Of a stretch of DNA of 64,000 nucleotides, positions 17,287-26,328 are shown one piece after another. The number at the start of each line of letters is the position of its first letter. Within the stretch, counting starts at the first letter, position 1. The stretch comes from G963664225 sp964538065. GTDB lineage: Bacteria; Verrucomicrobiota; Verrucomicrobiia; Limisphaerales; UBA1319. Below the pieces are notes generated by a model. The model had not been told where the DNA came from, did not search any database, and saw nothing but the letters and a program-made list of their open reading frames with translations. A program made the position numbers and the translations under genes. The stretch covers positions 1-64,000 of the forward strand of contig CAZIDG010000003.1 of NCBI GenBank assembly GCA_964538065.1, in the 5' to 3' direction.

Positions 17287-18534
17287 TCAGGGCTGGCCGA
17301 TCTTCCACAAGGCCGCCTTGGTGCGAATGTAGAGCGTATTGTCGCTGACGGCGTATGAGGCCAACGATTGATCCTCCAGATTGTTCTGAGCCAGCAACTC
17401 GTAGGTGCGTCCGGCCTTGATGACACTGCCCAGGCCGCGTTCGTTTTGGAAATAGATGCGACCTTCGGCATGGACCGGGGATGCCGAGGTGGCGCCACCA
17501 ATCCTCTGGGTCCAAAGAACCTTGCCGGAGGGGATGTCGATGCAAGAGGCCGTGCCGCCATCGGAGATGATATACAGGTCATTGCCCACCGCCAGAGGCG
17601 ATGGGGTGGTAGGGCCGTTCTTTGTTAGCGTCCAGGCGACGTGGGTGTCGGTCACATCGCCGCGCGCGCCTGCAGGCTTGATGGCGTACATGACCGGTTG
17701 GTCAAAACCTGAACTGAGGATGAGCAGCCCCTGGGCATAAACCGGCCTGGGTACCACCGAATAACCCTGGCCATACCGCACCCGCCAGATTTCACTACCA
17801 TCCTTGGGATCAAACCCTCCCACCATGCCGCTGCCGGCGCTGATGATCTGTTTGGCCCCATCAACTTCAATGACAAGCGGTGTGGAGAATGAAAACTTGT
17901 TACCCGCATCGCTTGTCCGGGGCACCTTCCATTTCACCTTGCCCGTATCCGCTTCCAATGCGGCAATAAAGGGATCTGCCTTGCCATCCGCGCTGTAAAC
18001 CAACAAGCCGTCGACCCATACGAGCGAGCCGCCGTTGCCGTGATTGGGGGCGTAGGAGAGCGAGGTCTGACGCCACAGGATTTTGCCGTCCAGGTCCAAT
18101 GCGACAGTCCCCATGTGCCCGAAATGCGCGTAAATCCGGCCATCGCGCACCAGGCATGTCGGGCTGGCCAGGCTGTTTTTGGCATGCATTTCCTTGGCGG
18201 CTTTTTCATCGGGTTGAATCGCTTCCCTGTCCCAAACTATTTTCCCGGTTTGGGCGTCCACGCACATGACGTGAAGCGCATGGACGGGGGATTCGAGGGA
18301 GGCGGTCAGATACAGGCGGCCATTGTTTAACACTGGAGAGGACCACCCTTCGCCGGGCAGTTCAGTTTTCCATACCACATTGCTGGTGGTGCTCCAATGG
18401 ATGGGCACGTTGGTGGCCGTGGAGAGGCCCTGACCTGTGGGACCGCGAAATTCCGGCCAGTCCAGGGAGGAAGCGTTCGTGAACAACGGGGTGGCGGTCA
18501 AACCCGCCACAAGCAAGGTGCAAAACAATTTCAT
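17287..18534 (-). CDS. secreted PQQ-like beta-propeller protein
   Basis: 415 residues with a signal peptide (about 1-22) and the family entry motif DWPEFRGPTGQGLS, then several PQQ-type blades with repeats such as GKIVWDRE, GKILWRQ, GKVKWKV and GKVLWTQR. BamB-like propellers of this sort act as binding platforms; no dehydrogenase or heme domain is attached. Its ATG overlaps the stop of the upstream 330-residue gene by four bases, so they are probably translated together. The DUF4623-like gene follows 198 bases downstream with its own promoter. Ligand unknown. Confidence 0.87.
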   Translation of the reverse strand: MKLFCTLLVAGLTATPLFTNASSLDWPEFRGPTGQGLSTATNVPIHWSTTSNVVWKTELPGEGWSSPVLNNGRLYLTASLESPVHALHVMCVDAQTGKIVWDREAIQPDEKAAKEMHAKNSLASPTCLVRDGRIYAHFGHMGTVALDLDGKILWRQTSLSYAPNHGNGGSLVWVDGLLVYSADGKADPFIAALEADTGKVKWKVPRTSDAGNKFSFSTPLVIEVDGAKQIISAGSGMVGGFDPKDGSEIWRVRYGQGYSVVPRPVYAQGLLILSSGFDQPVMYAIKPAGARGDVTDTHVAWTLTKNGPTTPSPLAVGNDLYIISDGGTASCIDIPSGKVLWTQRIGGATSASPVHAEGRIYFQNERGLGSVIKAGRTYELLAQNNLEDQSLASYAVSDNTLYIRTKAALWKIGQP

Positions 18535-19523
18535 GGTTTGTTCGAGGAGTCAGTTTTGGATGGAGCTGTGCAAATGGTTCGAAAGGTCTCGCGAATGGTG
18601 TCGGTAGTCCCAAGGGCGAGGTAAAGGTCGTATTCGAATTTAAAGCCGGGCGTGATGGTGAACATGGTGAGGGGGGCGAAATAGGAGCAGGCGCCGTGAT
18701 TGGGGTCGCCATCGCCGAACCGGTAACAGGTCAATTCTTTGGCGATGGGCACACAGGCGCCAATGCCGTGATCATCCGGGCCTACATATGCAGCCCACGG
18801 CTCAGTGAGCGTGCGCGATTCATTCGGCCAGCCGGGCTTGGATCGATGCAGCGTGCCACCTGTCCACGGCTTGTCGCCGTTATAGAGGACGAGCGTGTCG
18901 AGTGCGGGATCGACAAAGAATGCCGGAATTTCCTGATGTGCTTTGGGATGCGATTCCGTTCCCGTGTAGGTGAATTGATAATGCACGTGAGCCACTTTAC
19001 CCGTCAGGGTGATCCATTCCTCCATGACGGTGTTCGTCAGATCCGCGCCGCTGGCCCAATGTTTGGGCAGGGTTTTGGCATGGAGCCAGTTGGTGCCCGA
19101 CTTCAACTCAAGCACCTGGGCGGGATGGCCGCGCCAGTCGCCTCCCTGCACGGGGTTCCAACGCCAGGGTTGCTTGTTCCAGAGTGAATTGTCCTCCTTG
19201 CCATAATAGGATTGCTGAACGAGACGGCCTCGATCCCAGTGATTGACCCGGTTGTTGGTCGAGCCACTCTCAGAAAACCAGGCAATGCCAGCTCCCGAGG
19301 ATTTGATCACGCCAAGCCGCACCACCCCATTGTCAATAAAGAGCCAGTCTTCGGATTGGTGGCTGGTTTGACTTCCGAGTATTGCGGTGTCGTCCCCAAG
19401 CATCTGCACGGTCAAAACTGGATACAGGCAGCAGGCTATCGCCAGCGTGGCGTGCCAAATACGCAGGCAAAAGCCCTTAATCCAGTCCGATTCAAGACAG
19501 GCAGTTCGGATCATAGTGGTCAT
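18531..19523 (-). CDS. exported protein of unknown function, coupled to PQQ-like gene
   Basis: 330 residues, not recognised with certainty. A hydrophobic stretch near residues 20-40 looks like a signal peptide or anchor. The rest is rich in Trp and Gly with motifs DWLFIDNGVVRLGVIKSSGAGI and WFSESGSTNNRVNHWDRGRLVQQSYYG, resembling beta-sandwich sugar-binding folds (aldose epimerase or galactose-mutarotase-like), which is a guess from pattern. The four-base overlap with the PQQ-like gene suggests joint function. A second ATG nine bases downstream (19514) is an equally good start. Confidence 0.65.
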   Translation of the reverse strand: MTTMIRTACLESDWIKGFCLRIWHATLAIACCLYPVLTVQMLGDDTAILGSQTSHQSEDWLFIDNGVVRLGVIKSSGAGIAWFSESGSTNNRVNHWDRGRLVQQSYYGKEDNSLWNKQPWRWNPVQGGDWRGHPAQVLELKSGTNWLHAKTLPKHWASGADLTNTVMEEWITLTGKVAHVHYQFTYTGTESHPKAHQEIPAFFVDPALDTLVLYNGDKPWTGGTLHRSKPGWPNESRTLTEPWAAYVGPDDHGIGACVPIAKELTCYRFGDGDPNHGACSYFAPLTMFTITPGFKFEYDLYLALGTTDTIRETFRTICTAPSKTDSSNKP

Positions 19524-19646
19524 GGCAGGTGCAGATCATAATGAAACGGTCCGGAACCGCAATCCCGGTCGATAGCCAAAAAAATTAGTACCTGTTGGTG
19601 GCATTTTAATGGTGCGCCTGCCGTTTTGATCCCCTTAAATAGCTGC

Positions 19647-21419
19647 ATGGTCACGAAACAAAGTTGCATGGTGTTATTGTTGTCGCTCTGGGCGGCTGTG
19701 GGTTGGGCGGACACGCCAACCGCCACCAATCCCGGGGCTCCCTGGCCCGCGACCGATGGTTTGGGGCGTCAGACGGCCACCGTTGTGGAGGCTGGACCGC
19801 TCAAGTCCGGGCGTTTTGTGGGGATATTCTATTTTCTTTGGCATGACAACCGGGGGGGAAGATCGCCCTATCTCAACGGTCCGCATGACATTGCCCGCAT
19901 CCTGCAGCGCGAGCCCAATGCCTTGAAGAATCCCTCGTCACCCCTGTGGGGCCCCATCGGCATGTATCATTACTGGGGCGAGCCTCTCTACGGCTATTAC
20001 CTGAGCACCGATCCCTGGGTCCTGCGCCGCCATGCCCAGTTGCTGGCCGATGCCGGCATCGATACCCTCATTTTCGACACGACCAATGCCCTGACCTATC
20101 CCGAGGTTTACATGGCCTTGTGCGAGGTGTTCGAAAAGATCCGCCAGGAGGGCGGCCGCACGCCTCAGATCTCTTTCATGGTCAATACCGAGGCCGGGAA
20201 GACCGCCCGCAAACTGTATGATGAGTTTTACGCCAAAGGACTGCATCGCGATCTTTGGTTCCAGTGGCAGGGCAAGCCGCTGTTGATTTGCGATCCTGAG
20301 GCGGCCGACGCCGACGTGAAAGCGTTCTTCACCCTTCGTCGCGCCCATTGGCCCTTTACGATGGTCAACACCGACAAGGCCTGGCATTGGGAGGCGGCCT
20401 ATCCCCAGCCCTATGGCTACACCGACGACCCCCAAAAGCCGGAACAGGTCAATGTATCGGTCGCGCAAAACCTCAATCAAAAGGAGGGGAAGGTGACCAA
20501 CATGAGTTCGGGCGAGGCGCGCGGACGCAGCTTCCACGATGGCAAGGTGGAGACGGCTCCTGGTGCGGTCAATTACGGTTATAATTTCCAGGAACAATGG
20601 AAGCGCGCGTTTGAGCTGGACCCTCCCTTTGTCATGGTGACGGGCTGGAATGAATGGATTGCAGGCCGCTGGGGCGACCTCAAGGGGCCGCTGGTCTTTG
20701 TGGATCAATTCGACCAGGAACACAGCCGTGACATTGAGCCCGGCCAGGTCGGTCATCGTGATAACTACTATTACCAGCTTGTCGACAACGTGCGTCGTTA
20801 CAAGGGTGCGGCACCGTTGCCCAGGGCTTCAGGACCCGTCACCATCAAAATCAAAAACAACTTTGACCAGTGGGCCGCGGTGCAACCCGAGTATCTGGAT
20901 CACCTGGGCGAGACCGCTCCACGTGATTACGATGGCGCCGCTGGCACCCATTACAAATCCGCCACGGGTCGCAACGACATCGCCACTGCCAAGGTGGCTC
21001 GCGATGCCCGCAACCTGTATTTTTACGTTCGGACTCGTGAAGCGCTGTCCCCCAGCACCGGCTCCAACTGGATGTGGCTCCTGATCGATGCGGATCAAAA
21101 TCCCACCACGGGCTGGCAGGGCTATGAATACATCGTCAACCGCGTCATCGAGCCCGATGGCACGAGCTGGCTTGAAAAGAACGAGGGCGGCTGGACCTGG
21201 AAAAAGGTGGCCCGGGTTCAATGGCGTGCGGAGGGAGCATCGCTGCACATGGCCATTCCAAGGACCGCTTTGGGACTGCCCAAGGGGAAAGACAAGCCGG
21301 TGGCCATCGATTTCAAATGGGTCGATAACTCCCAGCATCCAGGCGATGTGATGGACTTTTACCTCGGGGGCGACGTGGCGCCTGAGGGACGGTTCAATTA
21401 TCGCTACATCGCCGAATAA
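19647..21419 (+). CDS. secreted GH71/GH99-like glycoside hydrolase with CBM9-like C-terminus
   Basis: About 590 residues from the ATG at 19647, which opens a clean signal peptide ending GWA-DT; a TTG at 19626 is less likely. The catalytic-type TIM barrel (about 40-400) has GIFYFLWHDNRGG, MYHYWGEPLYGYYLSTDPWVLRRHA, DTLIFDTTN and VTGWNEWIAGRWG, as in GH99-like proteins that act on mannan-type glycans. A C-terminal beta-sandwich (about 405-590), with RNLYFYVRTRE and WLLIDADQNPTTGW, resembles family 9 carbohydrate-binding modules. It is divergent from the 330-residue gene and convergent with a Gfo/Idh gene. Substrate inferred only. Confidence 0.83.
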   Translation: MVTKQSCMVLLLSLWAAVGWADTPTATNPGAPWPATDGLGRQTATVVEAGPLKSGRFVGIFYFLWHDNRGGRSPYLNGPHDIARILQREPNALKNPSSPLWGPIGMYHYWGEPLYGYYLSTDPWVLRRHAQLLADAGIDTLIFDTTNALTYPEVYMALCEVFEKIRQEGGRTPQISFMVNTEAGKTARKLYDEFYAKGLHRDLWFQWQGKPLLICDPEAADADVKAFFTLRRAHWPFTMVNTDKAWHWEAAYPQPYGYTDDPQKPEQVNVSVAQNLNQKEGKVTNMSSGEARGRSFHDGKVETAPGAVNYGYNFQEQWKRAFELDPPFVMVTGWNEWIAGRWGDLKGPLVFVDQFDQEHSRDIEPGQVGHRDNYYYQLVDNVRRYKGAAPLPRASGPVTIKIKNNFDQWAAVQPEYLDHLGETAPRDYDGAAGTHYKSATGRNDIATAKVARDARNLYFYVRTREALSPSTGSNWMWLLIDADQNPTTGWQGYEYIVNRVIEPDGTSWLEKNEGGWTWKKVARVQWRAEGASLHMAIPRTALGLPKGKDKPVAIDFKWVDNSQHPGDVMDFYLGGDVAPEGRFNYRYIAE

Positions 21420-21461
21420 GCGATCTGCGCCGGGCATTGGGCGCGGCGAGATTGACAACTT

Positions 21462-21500
21462 GAAAACGAAACGGGCCGTGGAAGTACATTCCGCGGCCCG
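21462..21500 (-). terminator. intrinsic terminator of the Gfo/Idh gene
   Basis: On the minus strand a 12-bp stem (21500-21489 with 21483-21472, one wobble pair) is followed by TTTCGTTTTC. It lies between two convergent genes and may serve both, though the plus-strand side has no T run. Confidence 0.65.
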
Positions 21501-21524
21501 CTTGCATGATAAAGGGACTGATGG

Positions 21525-22949
21525 TTACATCACTTCCCAGCCGGAACGATAGACGCCGTTAACGAGTTTTTCCGCTTCCGGAATGTTCGTTGATTTCATG
21601 GCTTTGGCGTCCCAGTACATCTTCTTGCCTGTGCGCATGGCCACGAGGCCCAGGAGACCGATTTCGGTCAAGGCAGCGCCGTACTCGAAATTGGCGCTTG
21701 CCGGTGTGCCACCCTTGCAGGCATCGAGCCAGTCGCGGTGATGGCCCTTGGAGCGGGGGAGAGTCTTGGCCGGGCGCTTGTAGGACTCATGGCGCGAACC
21801 GGGCAGGAGCCGGGGATCGCCCGCCCAGCCGGGACAGGTGATCATTCCCTTGTCGCCGATGAACAGGATGCCATTGCCGCCATTGCCCAGTTGATCGTCA
21901 TCATCGAGCCCATCCGGCCGTGGTGGCATCAAACCGCCTTCGTACCACATCAGTTTGACCGGCGGCATCTTGCCGCGTGCGCCGAACTGATACGTATAGA
22001 GGCCGCCGGGAGGTGCGATGTAGCCATCCACGCCGCCAATGGTGCAGGCCTCAATGCTCAACGGCTCGCGCAGGTCCAGCGCCCACAGGGCGGGATCGAA
22101 ATTGTGGCAGAAGAAATCGCCGATGGGCGCCGTGCCGAAATCCCAGAAATCGCGCCAGGTCACCGGCGAGTAAAGCGAGCTGTAGGGGCGGGCTTCGCGC
22201 GTGCCCAACCAGAGATCCCAGTTGACACCCTGGGGCACAGGTTCGCCTTCAGGACGGCCGGTCAGATGCTTCTTGTTCCAGCGTGAGGCAGAGGTCCAGG
22301 CGTGAACTTCCCGCACATCGCCGATGGCGCCATCCCAAATCCACTCGCAGGTCGAGCGGATGCCGTCCCCCGAATGCCCCTGGTTGCCCAACTGGGTGGC
22401 CACGCCTGTTTCCTTGGCGACCTTGGCCACGAGCCTGGCTTCGCGCACGTTATGGGTCAGCGGCTTCTCGCAATAGACATGCTTGCCCTGGCGCATGGCC
22501 GTCACGCACACATAGGCATGGTTGTGGTCGGGCGTGGCGCAGAGAATGGCGTCGATGGATTTTTCCTTCTCGAGCATGACGCGGAAATCCTCGTAATCGG
22601 CCACCTTGTAGTTGGGCGTCTTTTGCGAATAATGCTTCTCGATCTCCGCCTTTACAGGCAGACGCCCAGCTTCACCTTTATAATAGAAGGCATCCAGATT
22701 GTGGTGCTCGATGGGATCGGCCACGGCGATGATTTGGGCATCCGCGAACTGGAAGAGGCTGCGCGTGTTGGTGCGCCCCTGGCCGCCACACCCGACGATT
22801 GCGATGTTGATCTTCTCACTGGGGGCCACATATTTGGGGCCGCCCAGCACGTGGCGGGGAATGATGGTGAAGGCTGTGACGGCTGCGGCCGTACCGCCGA
22901 TGAACTTGCGCCGGCTCCAGCCAGCCTTGGATTTCTCGTTTTCCTTCAT
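21525..22949 (-). CDS. Tat-exported Gfo/Idh/MocA family oxidoreductase
   Basis: 474 residues. A twin-arginine signal (about 10-37, SRRKFIGG then a hydrophobic run) precedes a Rossmann domain with VGCGGQGRTN (GxGGxG) and the substrate-side EKPLTHN motif in the YCEKP element near residue 165. The C-terminal alpha/beta domain has the long insert typical of Planctomycetota/Verrucomicrobiota members. Such enzymes oxidise or reduce sugars with NAD(P); an exported one would need a bound cofactor. A GH106-like rhamnosidase is divergent 152 bases away, so both may work on the same extracellular sugar. Confidence 0.9.
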   Translation of the reverse strand: MKENEKSKAGWSRRKFIGGTAAAVTAFTIIPRHVLGGPKYVAPSEKINIAIVGCGGQGRTNTRSLFQFADAQIIAVADPIEHHNLDAFYYKGEAGRLPVKAEIEKHYSQKTPNYKVADYEDFRVMLEKEKSIDAILCATPDHNHAYVCVTAMRQGKHVYCEKPLTHNVREARLVAKVAKETGVATQLGNQGHSGDGIRSTCEWIWDGAIGDVREVHAWTSASRWNKKHLTGRPEGEPVPQGVNWDLWLGTREARPYSSLYSPVTWRDFWDFGTAPIGDFFCHNFDPALWALDLREPLSIEACTIGGVDGYIAPPGGLYTYQFGARGKMPPVKLMWYEGGLMPPRPDGLDDDDQLGNGGNGILFIGDKGMITCPGWAGDPRLLPGSRHESYKRPAKTLPRSKGHHRDWLDACKGGTPASANFEYGAALTEIGLLGLVAMRTGKKMYWDAKAMKSTNIPEAEKLVNGVYRSGWEVM

Positions 22950-23101
22950 AGCATGATTCGGATTTACTCATGCCAAGATGCCCCACCCAGAGATGGATTC
23001 AAGCGCGAAAAACCGATGCCGTTTGAATGCCGCGAATTGCCCGGACAAGGACACGACACTTGACCCAGCCGGTGTCCTTCGACCACAATGTAAACAATTA
23101 C

Positions 23102-26100
23102 ATGAAAGCGCTGTATTGGTCATTGATTCTGACAATAGGTGCCGCCTGTCTTGCCCCCCTGGGCCGGGCGGAATCCCTGAATGATGTCTCCCGTGAGTTC
23201 ACCAACCCCGGGCCGGACTTGCGTGGCAAGCCGTTCTGGAGTTGGAACGGGGAATTGAAGAAGGACGAGCTCCTGCGGCAGGTGCGCGTGCTCAAGCAGA
23301 TGGGCATGGGCGGCTTCTTCATGCACTCCCGGACGGGCCTTGAGACGGAATATCTAGGGGAGGAATGGTTTAAGCTTATCAATGCCTGCGCGGACGATGG
23401 CGCCCGGCGCGGCATGGAAGCCTGGTTGTATGACGAGGATCGCTGGCCCAGCGGCACTGCCGGCGGCCTGGTCACCGCCAACCCCAAGTTCCGCCAGCAA
23501 TTCATCAGCCTGCGCATGTTCCCGGCTGCCCAGTTCCAATGGTCGGATGATCTCGTGGCAGCGTTTGCGTGCAAATTGGACGGCGTGAACTATACCTCCT
23601 GCCAGCGGCTTGCGCGGGGCACGGCGGTTCCGGCGGATCAGACCGTGCTGGCCTTCACCATCGAGACGATGGAGAAATCGAGCTTCTTTAACGATTATAC
23701 GGACGTGGACCGGCTCAGCCGGGAAGCCACGCAGGAGTTCATCAAGCTCACCCATGAAAAATACCGTGAGAAATGCGGCGACCGCCTGGGCAAATCCATC
23801 AAGGGCATTTTCACCGACGAGCCGCATCGCGGTTCTGTTATGACCGGTTTCAGCCTTTCCAACACGAACAGGCTGCGCATGGCGCCCTGGACGGGTGAGT
23901 TGCCTGCGCGGTTCAAGCAGTCATTCGGATACGACCTCGTGGACCGGTTGCCCGAGCTTTTCTTGCGCAAGGATGGCGCGGCGATCGCGCAGGTCAAATG
24001 GCAATACATGGATCTGCTCCAGCAGATGTTCCTGGACAACTGGGCGGCGCCGATCCGCGACTGGTGTCACACCAATCACATGATCTTCACGGGGCATGTC
24101 CTTCATGAGGACAGCCTGACCTGTCAGTCCGCCATGCAGGGCTCGCTCATGCGTTTTTATGAATACATGGATTATCCCGGCGTGGACGTGCTGACGGAGG
24201 GCAACCGCGGTTATTGGATCGTCAAGCAACTCTCGTCGGCTGCGCGTCAACTGGGCCAGAAGACCCTGCTGAGCGAGCTGTACGGCGTGACGGGGTGGCA
24301 GTTCAATTTCGAGTCCCACAAGGCGGTGGGCGACTGGCAGGCCCTGTTCGGCATCAATTTGCGTTGCCAGCACCTGTCCTGGTACACCATGGGAGGCGAG
24401 GCCAAGCGGGATTATCCGGCCAGTATCTTCTATCAATCCGGTTGGTGGCCCGACTATCATTACGTGGAGGATTATTTCTCCCGGCTGCATCTCCTGCTCA
24501 AGCAGGGTGAACCCCAGTGCGATGTGCTTGTGCTCAACCCCGTGGAAAGCGTCTGGTGCCAGGTGGGCGTGGGCTGGTGCGATGGCCTCTCGCCGCAAAC
24601 ACGCGAGATTCAGGAGCTTGAAGGCGCCTACACCGAGGTGTTCCACTGGCTGGCCAGCTCCCAGATCGATTTTGATTATGGCGACGAGGAAATGATGAGC
24701 CGCCTGGCGCGTGTTGAAAAGGATGCGGCGGGCAAACCGCTCGTGCGTTTTGGCAAGGCCGCCTACCGGGTGGTGGTGGTGCCGAAGATGACCACCATGC
24801 GCGCCTCCAGCGTGAAATTGCTCGATGCCTTTGTGGCTGCCGGAGGGCAGGTGGTTTTCGTGGGTGATGCCCCTGCGTATGTCGATGCGTTGAAATCCTC
24901 TCAGGCTGCCGAGCTTTCGACCAGGGCCCGCAAGGTCGCCTGGAACGGTGGCGCATTGGTGGAGGCCTGCCGGCCCGCATTGAGCGCACCGGTGGAAGTG
25001 GCCGACGCGAAATCCGGCAAGCCTGCGGGCGATATCTTCTGCCAGCTTCGTTCGGCTTCCGATGCCAGCTACCTGGTGGCCATGAACATGAGCCGTGACC
25101 AGGCTCACAATGGCCTGCGCATCCGTGTCAAACACACCGGTGACGTGGCGGAATGGAATTGCCGCACGGGCGAGCGCTACCGCATTGCGTCCACAACGCA
25201 AAATGGATGGACCGAGTTTATCGCGGATTTCCCGCCCGTGGGTGAGCACGCCTATGTGCTTACGGCCAAACCGATGCCCGGTCTGGGAGTGCAGCCGGTG
25301 CGCGAGGAGTTGGAGCGCGTGCCCATGGCCGGTCCGTTTGCCTACGAGCTCAACGAGCCCAACGTGTGTGTCCTCGACATGGCCCGCTACCAGATCAATG
25401 ACGAACCCTGGCAGGCCGAGACCGAGATTCTCAAGATCGATCAGGCGGTGCGCCGTTTCTTCAAGATGCCCTTGCGGGGCGGCGAGATGGTGCAGCCCTG
25501 GTTCAGCAAGAAATTCGAGGGCAAGCCCGATGTCAAAGGCCGCTTGAAAATGGTGTTCGAGGTGGTGGTTGAAGAACAACCCGAACAGCAGGTGACGCTT
25601 GCCCTTGAGGAGCCGCAGTCTTTCGATATCGCCATCAATGGTAAGAAGGTGACGTTGCCCAAAACGGACTCATGGTGGATCGATCCCGCCATCAAGACCG
25701 TTCCGCTGCCACGCGGTTTGCTTGTCAGGGGGACTAACAACGTCGAGCTCGCCTGCGGTTTCCGCCGCGACATCAACCTCGAGGCGGCCTATCTCCTGGG
25801 CAAGTTTGGCGTGCGCATCGCCGGCACGCAAAAGACGCTCACCCGCCTGCCGGAGAAGCTGGCCGTGGGCGATGTGACTTCACAAGGTCTGCCCTTCTAC
25901 AGCGGCGGCATCACGTACCGCCTGCCGGTCCTCGATCGCATGGGCCGCGACCGCACGGCCTTTGTTCAAACGCCCAAATTCGAAGCCGCCTGCGTCAAGG
26001 TCAAGATGGGCAAACGGTCTGAACGCTACATCGCCTGGCAGCCGTATGAGGCTGAGGTGAGTGAGGCCGCCAGGTCGGGCCAGGCTGTTGAGCTGCAGGT

Positions 26101-26275
26101 GGTGCTGACCCGTCGCAATACATTTGGGCCTTTACACCTGGTGCCCAAAAACTCCGGGGCCTATGGCCCGGGCCACTGGCTCACCGAAGGGGGAAGCTGG
26201 TCGCAGGAGTATCAGCTCTGGCCGGCAGGGCTCCTTGAATCGCCTGTGGTCGTCTATAAGACCGCCGGACGATGA
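23102..26275 (+). CDS. secreted GH106-like alpha-L-rhamnosidase-type hydrolase
   Basis: 1057 residues from the ATG at 23102, which gives a signal peptide (about 1-23, ending GRA-ES). The GH106 hallmarks are FWSWNGELKKDELLRQV, MGGFFMHSRTGLETEYLGEEW, EDRWPSGTAGG and FTDEPH. Later blocks include EYMDYPGVDVL and ELYGVTGWQFNFESHK, carrying the acidic residues expected for catalysis. C-terminal regions (about 780-1050) look like beta-sandwich carbohydrate-binding modules. Family members release rhamnose from pectin or other plant and algal glycans; the actual substrate is not shown. The gene is divergent from the Gfo/Idh oxidoreductase and ends at a terminator. Confidence 0.88.
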   Translation: MKALYWSLILTIGAACLAPLGRAESLNDVSREFTNPGPDLRGKPFWSWNGELKKDELLRQVRVLKQMGMGGFFMHSRTGLETEYLGEEWFKLINACADDGARRGMEAWLYDEDRWPSGTAGGLVTANPKFRQQFISLRMFPAAQFQWSDDLVAAFACKLDGVNYTSCQRLARGTAVPADQTVLAFTIETMEKSSFFNDYTDVDRLSREATQEFIKLTHEKYREKCGDRLGKSIKGIFTDEPHRGSVMTGFSLSNTNRLRMAPWTGELPARFKQSFGYDLVDRLPELFLRKDGAAIAQVKWQYMDLLQQMFLDNWAAPIRDWCHTNHMIFTGHVLHEDSLTCQSAMQGSLMRFYEYMDYPGVDVLTEGNRGYWIVKQLSSAARQLGQKTLLSELYGVTGWQFNFESHKAVGDWQALFGINLRCQHLSWYTMGGEAKRDYPASIFYQSGWWPDYHYVEDYFSRLHLLLKQGEPQCDVLVLNPVESVWCQVGVGWCDGLSPQTREIQELEGAYTEVFHWLASSQIDFDYGDEEMMSRLARVEKDAAGKPLVRFGKAAYRVVVVPKMTTMRASSVKLLDAFVAAGGQVVFVGDAPAYVDALKSSQAAELSTRARKVAWNGGALVEACRPALSAPVEVADAKSGKPAGDIFCQLRSASDASYLVAMNMSRDQAHNGLRIRVKHTGDVAEWNCRTGERYRIASTTQNGWTEFIADFPPVGEHAYVLTAKPMPGLGVQPVREELERVPMAGPFAYELNEPNVCVLDMARYQINDEPWQAETEILKIDQAVRRFFKMPLRGGEMVQPWFSKKFEGKPDVKGRLKMVFEVVVEEQPEQQVTLALEEPQSFDIAINGKKVTLPKTDSWWIDPAIKTVPLPRGLLVRGTNNVELACGFRRDINLEAAYLLGKFGVRIAGTQKTLTRLPEKLAVGDVTSQGLPFYSGGITYRLPVLDRMGRDRTAFVQTPKFEAACVKVKMGKRSERYIAWQPYEAEVSEAARSGQAVELQVVLTRRNTFGPLHLVPKNSGAYGPGHWLTEGGSWSQEYQLWPAGLLESPVVVYKTAGR

Positions 26276-26301
26276 TGCGATCCGAATGATCTGAAGCGAA
26301 A

Positions 26302-26328
26302 GGGGCTAAGAAATTAGCCCCTTTTTTC
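26302..26328 (+). terminator. intrinsic terminator after the GH106-like gene
   Basis: An 8-bp perfect stem GGGGCTAA/TTAGCCCC (26302-26309 with 26314-26321), loop GAAA, is followed by TTTTTT. It overlaps the stop codon of the convergent Hsp70 gene, which keeps the hairpin compact. Confidence 0.8.

Noticed and set aside
23921..25579. 552-residue open frame antisense to the GH106-like gene
   Set aside because: Composition typical of antisense translation of a GC-rich gene; the sense frame carries all GH106 motifs.
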